A DNA stretch of 64,000 bases from Heyndrickxia sporothermodurans. Its GTDB lineage: Bacteria; Bacillota; Bacilli; Bacillales; Bacillaceae_C. Made by a program: the position numbers and the translations under genes. The first letter of the stretch is position 1. Each line of letters starts with the position of its first letter. The stretch lies in the NCBI GenBank assembly GCA_018333075.1, contig BORH01000020.1, positions 1-64,000 on the forward strand. The letters are read 5' to 3'. The notes beneath the pieces were generated by a model. The model was not told the origin of the DNA. It saw only the letters and a list, made by a program, of their open reading frames with translations, and ran no database searches. Shown piece after piece: positions 34,708-44,537 of this stretch.

Positions 34708-35691
34708 TTGTCTAATTTAGTAAAAAGCATTAACTTTGCGCCAGAGAAATTAAAAGAAATGCTATATGACATGATGTTAATTCGAAGCTTTGAGGAGCAT
34801 GTAGAAAAATTATATCAGCAAGGCAAAATTCATGGCACTATGCACTTATGTATTGGTCAGGAAGCAACGGCGGTTGGCGTTTGTTCGGTGTTAACAAATG
34901 ATGACAAGATTATTAGTACGCATAGAGGACATGGTCATTGCATTGCAAAAGGGATGAATGTCGATCGGATGATGGCTGAGTTATTAGGGAAGGCAACAGG
35001 TTATTGTAAAGGAAAAGGCGGTTCTATGCATATAGCTGATTTAGATGTAGGAAGCCTTGGTGCAAATGGGATTGTTGCAGGAGGACTACCGTTAGCAACA
35101 GGTGCGTCTTTAACTTCAAAAATGAAGGATTTAGGTTATGCTGTCGTTGCTTTTTTTGGGGATGGTTCTACTAATGAAGGTGCATTCCATGAATCATTAA
35201 ATTTAGCCTCTGTTTGGAATTTACCAGTCATTTTCTTCTGTGAAAATAATCTTTATGGCATGAGTGGTTCAATAAAAGAGATGACGAATATAAAAGATAT
35301 TGCTGAGAGATCAGCTTCATATGGAATTCCAGGTGAAATTGTAGATGGCAACAATTTATTAGAAGTAGCAAAAGTTACAAAAAAAGCGATTGAAAGAGCG
35401 AAGAGTGGACATGGTCCTACATTAATTGAAGCAAAAACCTATCGATGGAGAGGTCATTCTAAAAGTGATGCAAGAAAATATCGTACACGAGAGGAAGAAA
35501 AGGAATGGAGGAAAACAAAGGATCCGATTGCCTTATTTAAAAATCAATTAATGGAAGATCATATTTTAACGGAAGAGACCTTTAAAGAATTGGAAGAGCG
35601 ATTAGAAAAGGAAATGGAAGCAGCTATCAAATTTGCTGTAAATAGTCCAGCTCCTACAGAAGATACGTTGGAAATAGATATTTTTGCCTAA
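34708..35691 (+). CDS. acoA: 2-oxo acid/acetoin dehydrogenase E1 alpha subunit
   Basis: 327 aa. The thiamine diphosphate motif GDGSTNEGAFHESLNLASVWNLPVIFFCENN is near residue 150, and the HRGHGHCIAKG and GKGGSMH loops are present. With E1-beta it decarboxylates or cleaves the substrate and transfers the acyl group to the lipoyl arm of E2. It is closer in style to AcoA than to PdhA (short, no long N-terminal extension). Starts with TTG behind AGGAGGT. Confidence 0.85.
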   Translation: MSNLVKSINFAPEKLKEMLYDMMLIRSFEEHVEKLYQQGKIHGTMHLCIGQEATAVGVCSVLTNDDKIISTHRGHGHCIAKGMNVDRMMAELLGKATGYCKGKGGSMHIADLDVGSLGANGIVAGGLPLATGASLTSKMKDLGYAVVAFFGDGSTNEGAFHESLNLASVWNLPVIFFCENNLYGMSGSIKEMTNIKDIAERSASYGIPGEIVDGNNLLEVAKVTKKAIERAKSGHGPTLIEAKTYRWRGHSKSDARKYRTREEEKEWRKTKDPIALFKNQLMEDHILTEETFKELEERLEKEMEAAIKFAVNSPAPTEDTLEIDIFA

Positions 35692-35712
35692 ATTTGAAAG
35701 CGAGGAATTGCG

Positions 35713-36693
35713 ATGAGGGAAATTACATATTTAGAGGCTATTCGTGAAGCAATGTGCCAGGAAATGAGAGCAAATGAAGATGTATTTATTATGGGAGAAG
35801 ATATTGGTATTTATGGCGGTGCCTTTGGTGTAACAAATGGGATGATTGAAGAATTTGGACCTGAACGAGTACGAATTACACCAATCTCTGAAGCAGCTAT
35901 AAGTGGTTGTGCTGTAGGTGCTGCGATGACTGGAATGAGGCCAATTCTTGAACTACAATTCTCTGATTTTATTACGATTGCAATGGATAATATTGTGAAC
36001 CAGGCGGCAAAAATGCGCTATATGTTTGGTGGAAAAGCTAAGGTGCCGGTTGTCATTCGAACACCTGGTGGTTCTGGTGCAGGTTATGCAGCACAGCATT
36101 CTCAGAGTTTAGAAGCATGGACAGCTCATATACCAGGATTAAAAGTGGTTCAGCCTTCGACTCCGTATGATGCAAAGGGGTTACTAAAGGCAGCGATGAA
36201 TGATAATAATCCAGTTATGTTTTATGAGCATAAAATGCTTTATGGTGTTAAGGGAGATGTACCAGAGGATGTATATGAGATCCCATTAGGAAAAGCGGAT
36301 GTTAAAAGGGAAGGAACGGACATTACAATTGTGGCAACTGCGATGATGATTCATAAATCGTTAGAAGCGGCAAAAATTCTTGAAGGTCAAGGGATTAGTG
36401 TGGAAGTAATTGATCCCCGTACATTGGTTCCTCTAGATGAAGAAACGATTTTGAATTCTGTAAGAAAGACTGGAAGAGTGATCGTTGTCTATGAAGCAGT
36501 AAAGCGTGGAGGATATGGGGCAGAAATTGCCAGTATGATTGGAGAAAGTGATGCATTTGACTTTTTAGACGCACCTGTGATGCGTTTAGGTGGACGAGCT
36601 GTTCCAATGCCATACAATGCTGAATTAGAGAAAAAATCAGTTCCGCAAGTAGAAGATATTGTTCAAGCATGCCAAACAATTATGAATAAATAG
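35713..36693 (+). CDS. acoB: 2-oxo acid/acetoin dehydrogenase E1 beta subunit
   Basis: 326 aa. [32 protein letters not shown] and the [43 protein letters not shown] region are typical of Transket_pyr E1-beta. The C-terminal transketolase domain ([30 protein letters not shown]) is complete. Forms the alpha2-beta2 heterotetramer with the upstream gene product. Confidence 0.88.
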   Translation: MREITYLEAIREAMCQEMRANEDVFIMGEDIGIYGGAFGVTNGMIEEFGPERVRITPISEAAISGCAVGAAMTGMRPILELQFSDFITIAMDNIVNQAAKMRYMFGGKAKVPVVIRTPGGSGAGYAAQHSQSLEAWTAHIPGLKVVQPSTPYDAKGLLKAAMNDNNPVMFYEHKMLYGVKGDVPEDVYEIPLGKADVKREGTDITIVATAMMIHKSLEAAKILEGQGISVEVIDPRTLVPLDEETILNSVRKTGRVIVVYEAVKRGGYGAEIASMIGESDAFDFLDAPVMRLGGRAVPMPYNAELEKKSVPQVEDIVQACQTIMNK

Positions 36694-36718
36694 AACAGAA
36701 CAGTGGAAGGAGGATATT

Positions 36719-38044
36719 ATGGCCACGAAAGTAGTAATGCCCAAGCTAGGAGCATCGATGGAAGAAGGTACGATTGTAAAATGGTTCATTGAAGAGGGCG
36801 AATATATAGAAGAAGGCGATCCGCTCGTTGAAGTGTTAACAGATAAAATTAATATAGAGGTAGAAGCTGAAACAGATGGCGTTTTGCTGAAAACACTTTA
36901 CGATGTAGAGGATGTAGTAAAGGTTCAGGAAGTCATTGCCTACATTGGTGATGAGGGAGAAACCATTGATGAAAGTGAAAGTTCGAATGAACAGTTAACT
37001 ACAGATGATGTACGGAATGATCAAATAGAAGAGAATATTGATCAGTTAAAGAATAGACAAATAGAAAGAAATATTCGCAGAACTCCTGCGGCTCGTAAAC
37101 TAGCTAAAGAAAACCACTTATCATTAGTAGAAATACAAGGGACGGGGCCAAACGGACGGATTCAAAGGGCAGATGTAGAAGCAAGACTTAATCTGTTAGA
37201 AAAACCGGCAAAAGTAACACCATTGGCGCGGAAGGTTGCAGATGTCAATCATATTGATTTAACTCACATAGATGGCACAGGAACAAATGGAAAAATCGTT
37301 CGTGACGATTTACTTTCTCTAACCATTCAAAAAGAAACATCAGTTGATAGCGATACCGTAAAAAAAGAACCTTTATCTGGGATGCGAAAGATTATTGCAG
37401 ATCGTATGTCAAAAAGTGCCTTTACCTCTCCACATGTCACTCTTACTAGTGAAGTGGATATGATAAATTGTGTGAAAATACGTAAGGAATTGATTCCTTT
37501 CATCGAGCAAATAAACGGACACCGACTTTCTTTCAATGAAGTAATAATAAAAGTAGTCGCCCATACATTGCAATATCATCCTAAAATGAATATTTCTTTG
37601 GAAAATGATGAAATCATCTACCATTCAGAGGTGAATGTAGGATTTGCTGTAGCTGTTCCTAATGGTTTAGTCGTTCCAAATGTGAAAAAGGCTAATACTT
37701 TAGGTCTTGCCGAGATTACATCAGAATGTAAAAAATTCAGCAGGCTTGCTAGAGAAGGAAAACTGCTCCCAGAGTATATGAAAAATGGTACGTTCACCAT
37801 TAGTAATTTAGGAATGTATGCGGTCGATGCCTTTACACCAATTATAAATCAGCCAGAGGCAGCAATTCTTGGGGTCGGACGAATTCAGGAAAAACCAGTC
37901 GTAGTAAATGGGGAAATAGCCATTAAACCAATGATGGTATTAAGTCTATCATTCGATCATCGCATTATAGATGGGGCTCCTGCAGCGGAATTTTTAACAG
38001 TCTTAAAAGAAAATCTTGAAAATCCAATTAAACTGATCATCTGA
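36719..38044 (+). CDS. acoC: Dihydrolipoamide acyltransferase E2 with two peripheral-subunit-binding domains
   Basis: 441 aa. Lipoyl domain at residues 1-77 with lipoylated K43 (TDKI). Then two E3-binding domains in tandem: TPAARKLAKENHLSLVEIQG at about 120-155 and TPLARKVADVNHIDLTHIDG at about 163-200. The catalytic 2-oxoacid_dh domain follows, with DHRIIDG (H about 414). Most Bacillus E2 proteins have one such binding domain. It accepts the acyl group from E1 and passes it to CoA. Confidence 0.88.
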   Translation: MATKVVMPKLGASMEEGTIVKWFIEEGEYIEEGDPLVEVLTDKINIEVEAETDGVLLKTLYDVEDVVKVQEVIAYIGDEGETIDESESSNEQLTTDDVRNDQIEENIDQLKNRQIERNIRRTPAARKLAKENHLSLVEIQGTGPNGRIQRADVEARLNLLEKPAKVTPLARKVADVNHIDLTHIDGTGTNGKIVRDDLLSLTIQKETSVDSDTVKKEPLSGMRKIIADRMSKSAFTSPHVTLTSEVDMINCVKIRKELIPFIEQINGHRLSFNEVIIKVVAHTLQYHPKMNISLENDEIIYHSEVNVGFAVAVPNGLVVPNVKKANTLGLAEITSECKKFSRLAREGKLLPEYMKNGTFTISNLGMYAVDAFTPIINQPEAAILGVGRIQEKPVVVNGEIAIKPMMVLSLSFDHRIIDGAPAAEFLTVLKENLENPIKLII

Positions 38045-38053
38045 GGTGAAATG

Positions 38054-39436
38054 ATGGACAAATATGATGTTATTGTTGTTGGTGGAGGACCTGGTGGCTA
38101 TGTAGCGGCCATCCGAGCTGCTCAATTAGGAGGTAGAGTAGCACTTGTAGAAAAGAATGAATTAGGAGGAACCTGTTTAAATAGAGGTTGTATTCCCTCT
38201 AAAACCCTTCTCAAACATGCAGAAGCCATTGAATTGATTGAAAAAGCAAGAGGATGGGGGATTGAAACAGGACCAGTAACATTTTCATTAAAAAAAATGA
38301 TGGCTAGAAAAAATAAAGTGATTGAGACGCTGCGCTCTGGAATTACAAGCCTTTTAAAAAAAGGAAAAATCACTGTGTATAATGGTGAAGCTAGTGTTAA
38401 TCAACAAAAGCATGTTTCGATTCAATTGGCAGAAGAGCTTAAAGTTATCCAGGGTGAAAAAATTATTGTTGCAACAGGAGGAAGGCCATTTCTTCCACCT
38501 ATTCCAGGAATGAATGAAGTGGATGTTCATACAAGTGATACGATATTTAATTTAACAGAAATACCTAAATCAATCGTCATTGTCGGTGGAGGCGTCATAG
38601 GTGTCGAGTTTGCAAGTATTTTTGCTAGTTTAAACACAGAGGTAACAATAGTAGAGATGGGCAATCGAATCATCCCTAGTGAAGACTCGGATGCAGCAAA
38701 GCTTCTGCAGAAAATATTGAAAAAGAAAAAGATTCGTATTCTAGTAAATAAAAAAGTAGTATCTATGAGTCAAGATGGAGAAGATAAATCGATTGTCATA
38801 CAATCAGATGATGGAAAAACAAAGAAGCTTCTCTGTGAGGAAGTTCTGATTGCTGCTGGAAGAAAGCCGAATCTATCAGCAATTGAGAAATTAGATATTC
38901 GAATGAACGGTCTATATATCGAAGTCAATGAACACATGGAAACGAATCTTGAAGGAATCTATGCAGTTGGCGATATTATTGGTGGATGGCAGCTTGCTCA
39001 TGTAGCAAGTGCAGAAGGACTTATAGCAGCTGCTAATGCTGTTGGAATGAAAGAACGTATTGATTATAAAGTAATTCCGCGTTGCGTGTATACCTCACCG
39101 GAAATTGCAAGCGTCGGAATGAGTGAGGAACAGGTAAAGGAAAGGCGGATTCCTTATCGGGTGGAAAAGTATTCTCTCTCTAGTAATGGCAAAGCAATTG
39201 CAATGGATGAAACAGATGGTTTTGTCAAAATAATGGTAGAAGAGCAATACGGAGAAATTTTAGGAGTGGTCATGGCAGGTGCTCATGTAACCGAAATGAT
39301 CTCCCAATCATCAGCCTTCATTTATTTAGAGGGCACAGTTGATGAGCTAGCAAACATGATTCAGCCGCATCCATCCATAAGTGAGTCATTATTTGAAGTA
39401 GCTGGTGCCTGGAAGGGTATGGGAATTCATACCTAA
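38054..39436 (+). CDS. acoL: Dihydrolipoamide dehydrogenase E3
   Basis: About 460 aa. FAD-binding VVGGGPGGYVAAIRAAQLG, the redox disulfide GGTCLNRGCIP, the NAD loop IVGGGVIGVEFASIF, AVGDIIGGWQLAH and the C-terminal HPHPS-type motif (QPHPSISE, His-Glu pair) are all present. It reoxidises the lipoyl arm. Start is ATG 38054 or 38051; CTGAGGTGA sits immediately upstream. Confidence 0.92.
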   Translation: MDKYDVIVVGGGPGGYVAAIRAAQLGGRVALVEKNELGGTCLNRGCIPSKTLLKHAEAIELIEKARGWGIETGPVTFSLKKMMARKNKVIETLRSGITSLLKKGKITVYNGEASVNQQKHVSIQLAEELKVIQGEKIIVATGGRPFLPPIPGMNEVDVHTSDTIFNLTEIPKSIVIVGGGVIGVEFASIFASLNTEVTIVEMGNRIIPSEDSDAAKLLQKILKKKKIRILVNKKVVSMSQDGEDKSIVIQSDDGKTKKLLCEEVLIAAGRKPNLSAIEKLDIRMNGLYIEVNEHMETNLEGIYAVGDIIGGWQLAHVASAEGLIAAANAVGMKERIDYKVIPRCVYTSPEIASVGMSEEQVKERRIPYRVEKYSLSSNGKAIAMDETDGFVKIMVEEQYGEILGVVMAGAHVTEMISQSSAFIYLEGTVDELANMIQPHPSISESLFEVAGAWKGMGIHT

Positions 39437-39619
39437 ATAGTTAAGGCACTTTTCTAAAACTTTGTTGCTTTTGAATCTAAAATTCTAGACTTTTAAGAAG
39501 TGTTTTTCTAAGAAAAGATGCCCTACAGACAGTCTACTAATCTTTCATATCATACATTATACGTGATAGAAGTATTTTTCAAATTCAGCATTAGTCAAAA
39601 AGGAAAGAGGGGGTTCCTA

Positions 39620-40372
39620 TTGTTTAGCTTAAAAGGAAAAAAAGCAATCGTTACAGGAGCAGCACAAGGCTTAGGAAAAGAAATGGCTAGAGCACTTCAT
39701 GCAGCAGGTGCAGAAGTAGTTATTTTAGATGTTTCTGATTTAGGAAAAGAAGCCGCGAGAGAGCTTGGAAAAGAGGATGCTAAGGTTCATTTTGTCAAAG
39801 GGAATTTATTAGATCGTGAAAATTTAATTTCCTCTTTCAAGGAAGCTGTTGAAAAGCTAGAGGGACGAGTAGATATTTTATTAAATAGTGCAGGAGTCAT
39901 AGAAAGAAAAAGGGCAATGGATTTGTCGCTAGAAAGCTGGGATCGAATACTAGAAATTAATGTATCTGCTGTTTTTCAATTATCCTGCTTAGCAGCAGAT
40001 ATAATGATTAATCAAGGATCTGGAAAAATCATTAACATGGGTTCTATTTTAAGTTTTCTTGGCGGTTATAATGCTGCGGCTTATTCAACAAGTAAAGGAG
40101 CCATTGCTCAGCTAACGAAGTCTTTATCGAATGAGTGGGCTGGACATGGCATACAGGTAAATGCCATTGCACCAGGCTATATGTCTACTAGTATGAATGC
40201 GGATATTAAAAATGATGAAGTACGTACACCTCAAATAAATGCACGTATCCCAGCAGGACGTTGGGGAACTCCAGAGGATGTTGCAGGAGTAGCAATATTT
40301 TTAGCATCTGCGGCGTCTGATTATGTTACAGGAGTAGTAATCCCTGTAGATGGTGGTGTTCTCGGCAGATAG
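39620..40372 (+). CDS. SDR-family oxidoreductase, KduD-like
   Basis: About 250 aa. Cofactor loop TGAAQGLGKEMA, NSAGV, catalytic S (near SILSF) and YSTSKGA. It ends in DYVTGVVIPVDGG, close to 2-deoxy-D-gluconate/gluconate 5-dehydrogenase types. TTG 39620 is chosen because AAGAGGGGG lies 7 nt upstream; the open frame extends further up without a ribosome site. It sits 180 nt after E3 and 33 nt before the ALDH, so it is part of the same operon. It probably oxidises or reduces a hydroxy-acid or ketose-like intermediate. Confidence 0.83.
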   Translation: MFSLKGKKAIVTGAAQGLGKEMARALHAAGAEVVILDVSDLGKEAARELGKEDAKVHFVKGNLLDRENLISSFKEAVEKLEGRVDILLNSAGVIERKRAMDLSLESWDRILEINVSAVFQLSCLAADIMINQGSGKIINMGSILSFLGGYNAAAYSTSKGAIAQLTKSLSNEWAGHGIQVNAIAPGYMSTSMNADIKNDEVRTPQINARIPAGRWGTPEDVAGVAIFLASAASDYVTGVVIPVDGGVLGR

Positions 40373-40405
40373 TTCTACACAAACATTGAGAGAGAGGAGT
40401 CCAAA

Positions 40406-41827
40406 ATGAAAAAACAATTATTCATAGCTGGTGAGTGGATAGCGTCTGAGAAATATTCAGAACTACTGTCTCCATTTACACTCGAAAAAATAGCAGACAT
40501 CCCACAAGCCTCTGGTGAACAAGTAGATTGTGCCATTGAAGCAGCGTATGAAAGTCGTGCAATGATGGCTTCAATGCCTGCTTATCAAAGAGCAGAAATT
40601 TTGGAAAAGCTTGTGAGACTATTAAAAGAAAAAGAACAACAGGCGGCAGAAATAATTGCTCTTGAAGCAGCAAAACCGTTGAAGACAGCAATCGGTGAAG
40701 TTCAGAGAACGATTGAAACCTATAAATTTGCAGCAGAAGAAGCGAAGCGTATTCATGGAGAAACAATTTCAATGGATGCAGCAATAGGAGGAGTCGGAAG
40801 AATAGGATATACTCTTCGTGAACCTATCGGTGTAATAGGCGCTATTACTCCATTTAATTTTCCTATGAATTTAGTAGCGCATAAAGTCGGACCAGCCATT
40901 GCGGCAGGAAATACGGTTGTATTAAAGCCCGCCTCACAAACTCCATTATCTGCCTATTTTATTGCAGAATTATTGGAAGAAGCGGGATTGCCTAAGGGAG
41001 TATTAAATGTTGTTACTGGAAGTGGAAGAATAGTAGGAGCCCGATTGGTATCAAGTGATAAAGTAAATATGATTACTTTTACAGGAAGTCCTTCTGTTGG
41101 GATAGGTATACGAAATAAGGCTGGATTAAAGAAAGTAACATTGGAACTTGGTTCAAATGCAGGTGTGATTATCGATAAAGGAACAAATTTAAATACGATT
41201 ATTCCTCAGTGTGTGATGGGTGCTTTTTCTAACCAAGGCCAAGTCTGTATCTCTTTGCAGCGGATTTATGTTCATGAAGAAATTTATGATGATTTCAAAC
41301 AAAAATTTGTAGCAGAAACACAGAAATTGGTGTGTGGTGACCCATTAAGCTTAGATACAGATGTATCCGCTTTAATTTCTCCACCTGATTTGGAAAGAAG
41401 CTTACAGTGGATAAAGGAATCCGTTGCAGAAGGGGCAGTAATTGCAATCGGTGGTACAACAGAGGGGAATGTTCTTTTGCCAACCGTTATGCTAGATGTC
41501 AATTCACATTCAAAAATTTCATGTCAGGAGGTTTTTGCTCCGATTGTTTTAATTCATCCTATTTCTACTATTGAAGAAGGGATTAAATATATAAATGATT
41601 CGAAATACGGATTACAGGCTGGAATTTATACGAATGATATCAACACGGCTTTACATGCTTCAAATAAACTGCATGTAGGTGGAGTAATGATAAATGATAT
41701 TCCAACCTTTCGAGTGGACCAAATGCCGTATGGTGGAGTAAAAGAAAGTGGTACTGGCAGGGAAGGGTTAAAATACGCTGTTGAAGAAATGACAGAGATG
41801 AAGCTGGTTATTTGGAATCAAGCTTAA
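40406..41827 (+). CDS. Aldehyde dehydrogenase family protein
   Basis: 473 aa. ITPFNFPMN, FTGSPSVG (NAD binding), active Glu in LELGSN and nucleophilic Cys in SNQGQVCIS are all present. LELGSN deviates from the common LELGGN. Overall it resembles lactaldehyde, salicylaldehyde and sulfolactaldehyde dehydrogenases. It would oxidise an aldehyde intermediate to an acid with NAD(P). Part of the operon that starts with the E1 genes. Confidence 0.85.
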   Translation: MKKQLFIAGEWIASEKYSELLSPFTLEKIADIPQASGEQVDCAIEAAYESRAMMASMPAYQRAEILEKLVRLLKEKEQQAAEIIALEAAKPLKTAIGEVQRTIETYKFAAEEAKRIHGETISMDAAIGGVGRIGYTLREPIGVIGAITPFNFPMNLVAHKVGPAIAAGNTVVLKPASQTPLSAYFIAELLEEAGLPKGVLNVVTGSGRIVGARLVSSDKVNMITFTGSPSVGIGIRNKAGLKKVTLELGSNAGVIIDKGTNLNTIIPQCVMGAFSNQGQVCISLQRIYVHEEIYDDFKQKFVAETQKLVCGDPLSLDTDVSALISPPDLERSLQWIKESVAEGAVIAIGGTTEGNVLLPTVMLDVNSHSKISCQEVFAPIVLIHPISTIEEGIKYINDSKYGLQAGIYTNDINTALHASNKLHVGGVMINDIPTFRVDQMPYGGVKESGTGREGLKYAVEEMTEMKLVIWNQA

Positions 41828-41947
41828 GTAGGAGAAATTATTTGGATATGAGAGGGCTGTCTAGATACAGGCAGTCCGCATAAAACGTAATATTTTTGAT
41901 TTAAATAGTCGGAATAAAATGAAAAGTTATGGGATAGGAGTGTTTTT

Positions 41948-43270
41948 ATGGAAGAAAAATCATCAAGAGTTCGTTATGGAATTATTGCATTTTCATTTTT
42001 TGCATGCTTGATAAATTATGGTGATCGTATCGCAATTTCCGTCGCCTCACCTGCAATTATTAAAGATCTAAGCTTTACCCCAATTGAGTGGGGCTATATT
42101 TTAAGCGCTTTCTTTTGGACTTACTCGATATTTGGCTTTATTGGCGGCTTTGTTAACGATAAATTTGGGGCCAGAAACACATATGGTTTGACAATGATTG
42201 TTTGGTCTATCTTTGTTGGACTTACAGCTACTGCTTGGAACTTTATATCATTATTAGTTGTACGCTTATTCTTTGGGGCGGGAGAAGGTCCTCAAGTTCC
42301 TACTGCAACAAAGCTGGTTTCAAATTGGTTCCCTAAATCCGAATCTGCTAAAGCTTTATCCTTATCACAGGTTGGAACAACGATTGGCCCTATTCTTGCG
42401 ATTCCTCTTGTTGCATGGTTGACGGTTACAATGGGATGGAGAATAAGCTTTGTCGTATTAGGAGCTTTAGGTATTATTTGGGCAATTTTTTGGTTCTTAT
42501 ATGCTAAGGAACACCCTCATCAGCATAAAAAAGTAAATCAAAAAGAATTAGAATATATTCATAAGGGTAGAGATTTACAGATTGGGGAAGTAAATGCTGA
42601 AATTGAAGATTCTAAAGAATCGGTATGGTCTTTTATTAAAAAACCATATATTTTAAGTGTAAGTATTTGTTATTTTGCCTATTCCTTTGTTTTATTTTTA
42701 GTCATTACGTGGTTCCCTAACTACTTAGTTGATGCAAGAGGAATGACGATGAAAGAAATGGGTGTATTTTCAATATGGCCATGGGTAGGAGCTTCAGTAG
42801 GTTTAGTTCTTGGTAGCTATCTATCAGATCAAATTGTAAAAAAATCAAAAAATAGAAATCTGATTTCTGGAAGGAAATCTGTAGTGGTTGTTTGTCAATT
42901 ACTTACTGCTGTAACTTTCTCCCTTTCCGCAATGGTTGAATCAACAGCCCTGGCATTAACTTTAGTCACTGTAGCGATGGGATTCTTATTGGGTAGCTGG
43001 CAATATCAATCTCTAGTAATCGCTATTGTACCTAGGAAAAAATTGGGTGCAGTGTCAGGTTTTGTTCAATCGATTTCAGCAATTGGCGGGATATTAGCAC
43101 CAATTTTAACTGGTTATATCGTTGAATTAACAGGAACATACAATACTGCATTTTATTTAGGGTCAGCATTTTGTCTTTTAGGAAGTGTTTTAGTAGCTAT
43201 ATTTGTTCGACCATTAAAAAAAGCGTCTAATCAAAATCTAGAAAGCATTGAGAAAGCGACAGCACTTTAA
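41948..43270 (+). CDS. MFS carrier of the anion:cation symporter type
   Basis: 440 aa, 12 membrane helices. NYGDRIAISVASPAIIKDL, GGFVNDKFGARN (motif A) and RLFFGAGEGPQVPTATKLVSNWFP are the family marks of ACS transporters (galactonate, glucarate, hexuronate, phthalate). It imports an organic anion by proton symport. This fits a sugar-acid or hydroxy-acid substrate for the operon and differs from a classical acetoin locus. Confidence 0.85.
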   Translation: MEEKSSRVRYGIIAFSFFACLINYGDRIAISVASPAIIKDLSFTPIEWGYILSAFFWTYSIFGFIGGFVNDKFGARNTYGLTMIVWSIFVGLTATAWNFISLLVVRLFFGAGEGPQVPTATKLVSNWFPKSESAKALSLSQVGTTIGPILAIPLVAWLTVTMGWRISFVVLGALGIIWAIFWFLYAKEHPHQHKKVNQKELEYIHKGRDLQIGEVNAEIEDSKESVWSFIKKPYILSVSICYFAYSFVLFLVITWFPNYLVDARGMTMKEMGVFSIWPWVGASVGLVLGSYLSDQIVKKSKNRNLISGRKSVVVVCQLLTAVTFSLSAMVESTALALTLVTVAMGFLLGSWQYQSLVIAIVPRKKLGAVSGFVQSISAIGGILAPILTGYIVELTGTYNTAFYLGSAFCLLGSVLVAIFVRPLKKASNQNLESIEKATAL

Positions 43271-43317
43271 AAACTATCAGTTGTATTGTACCTCTTAAAT
43301 TAGTGAGAAAGCTAGAT

Positions 43318-43352
43318 AGGACAAGCATGAATTCTTCTTGTCCTTCTCTTTT
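43318..43352 (+). terminator. Attenuating hairpin before the alcohol dehydrogenase gene
   Basis: Stem aggacaag / cttgtcct, 11-nt loop, then TCTCTTTTCT. It probably lowers expression of the last gene in the operon. Confidence 0.65.
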
Positions 43353-43382
43353 CTAAACTTAGTTGAAAGTGAGGGAAGGATT

Positions 43383-44423
43383 ATGAAAGCAATAATTAAA
43401 AAAACAAAAGGTAGAAAAGGAGTTGTTTTGGAAAACGTTTCCGAACCATCTATAGGTGTAAATGAAATAAAAATAAAGGTTCATGGTGCAGGAATTTGTG
43501 GAACAGATATCCATATTATTCAAGACGAATACCCGTATGATGCACCAGTGATAATGGGGCATGAATATTCGGGGATTGTCGTTGAAGCTGGTATAGGGGT
43601 AGAGGATTTTTTACCGAGAGATAGGGTTGTATCATTAACAGCGATTTCAACATGTGGAACATGTAGTTACTGTAGACAAGGTTTACTCATGCTGTGTAAT
43701 GAAAGAAAGTCAATAGGCTCTGGCGTTAATGGAGCATTTGCAGAGTATATCGTTGTTCCTGCAGCAGCCGCTTATAAAATTCCAGCTCGAGTATCTATGG
43801 ATGCAGCTGTTCTAACAGAACCATTAGCATGTGTTGTTCGATGTGTAATGGAAAGAGGTCAGGTAAATGCAGGAGATTTAGTAATAATATCTGGGCCAGG
43901 AACCATTGGAATGCTAGCATTACAAGTTGCAAAGGCCAATGGTGGAAATGTTGTTGTTACTGGTACTGCTAAAGATAAGGATCGTCTAAAGCTTGCATTA
44001 GAATTAGGAGCTTATGCTGTCATTAATTTCGAAGAAGAAGGATCATATGAAAAACTTATGAGCCTTACGAATAATAAGGGATTTGATGTGGCGATTGAAT
44101 GTGCGGGAGTAGAAGCTTCATTGAATAGTTGTATCCAACTGTTGAGAAAACAAGGTACACATATTCAAATGGGGCTATTCGGAAAAAAGGTGGAATTTGA
44201 CTCCGATTTAGCTCTAATGAAGGAGATTCATTTTATTAACGGATATGCAACGGAACCAACCTCATGGGAAATCGCTTTACGTCTTTTGGAATTCAATCAT
44301 GTAAAAGTTGAAAAGCTAATTTCGAATAAAGTCTCCATTTATCATTGGGAAAAGGCTTTAGAACTGGCAATCAATAAGGTTGGCTATAAAACAATTATTA
44401 TTCCAAGCTTAAATGAAGTGTAA
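43383..44423 (+). CDS. Zinc-dependent alcohol/polyol dehydrogenase
   Basis: 346 aa. Catalytic zinc ligands: C in GAGICGTD, H in MGHEYSG and E in LTEPLACV. Structural zinc cysteines: STCGTCSYCRQGLLMLC. Rossmann loop SGPGTIGMLA. Matches the sorbitol/threonine dehydrogenase branch of the MDR superfamily. ATG 43383 is used, with GAGGGAAGGA upstream. Last gene of the operon; probably oxidises a secondary hydroxyl of the substrate. Confidence 0.85.
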   Translation: MKAIIKKTKGRKGVVLENVSEPSIGVNEIKIKVHGAGICGTDIHIIQDEYPYDAPVIMGHEYSGIVVEAGIGVEDFLPRDRVVSLTAISTCGTCSYCRQGLLMLCNERKSIGSGVNGAFAEYIVVPAAAAYKIPARVSMDAAVLTEPLACVVRCVMERGQVNAGDLVIISGPGTIGMLALQVAKANGGNVVVTGTAKDKDRLKLALELGAYAVINFEEEGSYEKLMSLTNNKGFDVAIECAGVEASLNSCIQLLRKQGTHIQMGLFGKKVEFDSDLALMKEIHFINGYATEPTSWEIALRLLEFNHVKVEKLISNKVSIYHWEKALELAINKVGYKTIIIPSLNEV

Positions 44424-44425
44424 TT

Positions 44426-44530
44426 AAAAGAAAACAGAAGGACTTTTAAAAAGGGCCTGTTAATAAAGGGTTTAAAGAACTTGTTAATTCCATATTAACT
44501 AACCTTTTTACTAGTACTTCTGTTTCTTTT
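44426..44530. repeat. Long inverted repeat (about 105 bp)
   Basis: The left arm from 44426 (aaaagaaaacagaagga...) pairs with the right arm ending at 44530 (...acttctgtttctttt) over about 40 bases, with a few mismatches and a 20-nt loop. It lies between convergent genes, and may be a bidirectional terminator or a miniature inverted-repeat element. Confidence 0.75.
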
Positions 44531-44537
44531 GTGTAAG

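Noticed and set aside
34476-34715. 79-codon open frame upstream of E1 alpha
   Set aside because: It runs through the sigma-54 promoter and the E1 ribosome site, and has no ribosome site of its own.
34708-39436. Pyruvate dehydrogenase (pdhABCD) identity for the E1-E3 genes
   Set aside because: The sigma-54 promoter, divergent activator and attached catabolic genes do not fit the housekeeping PDH operon.
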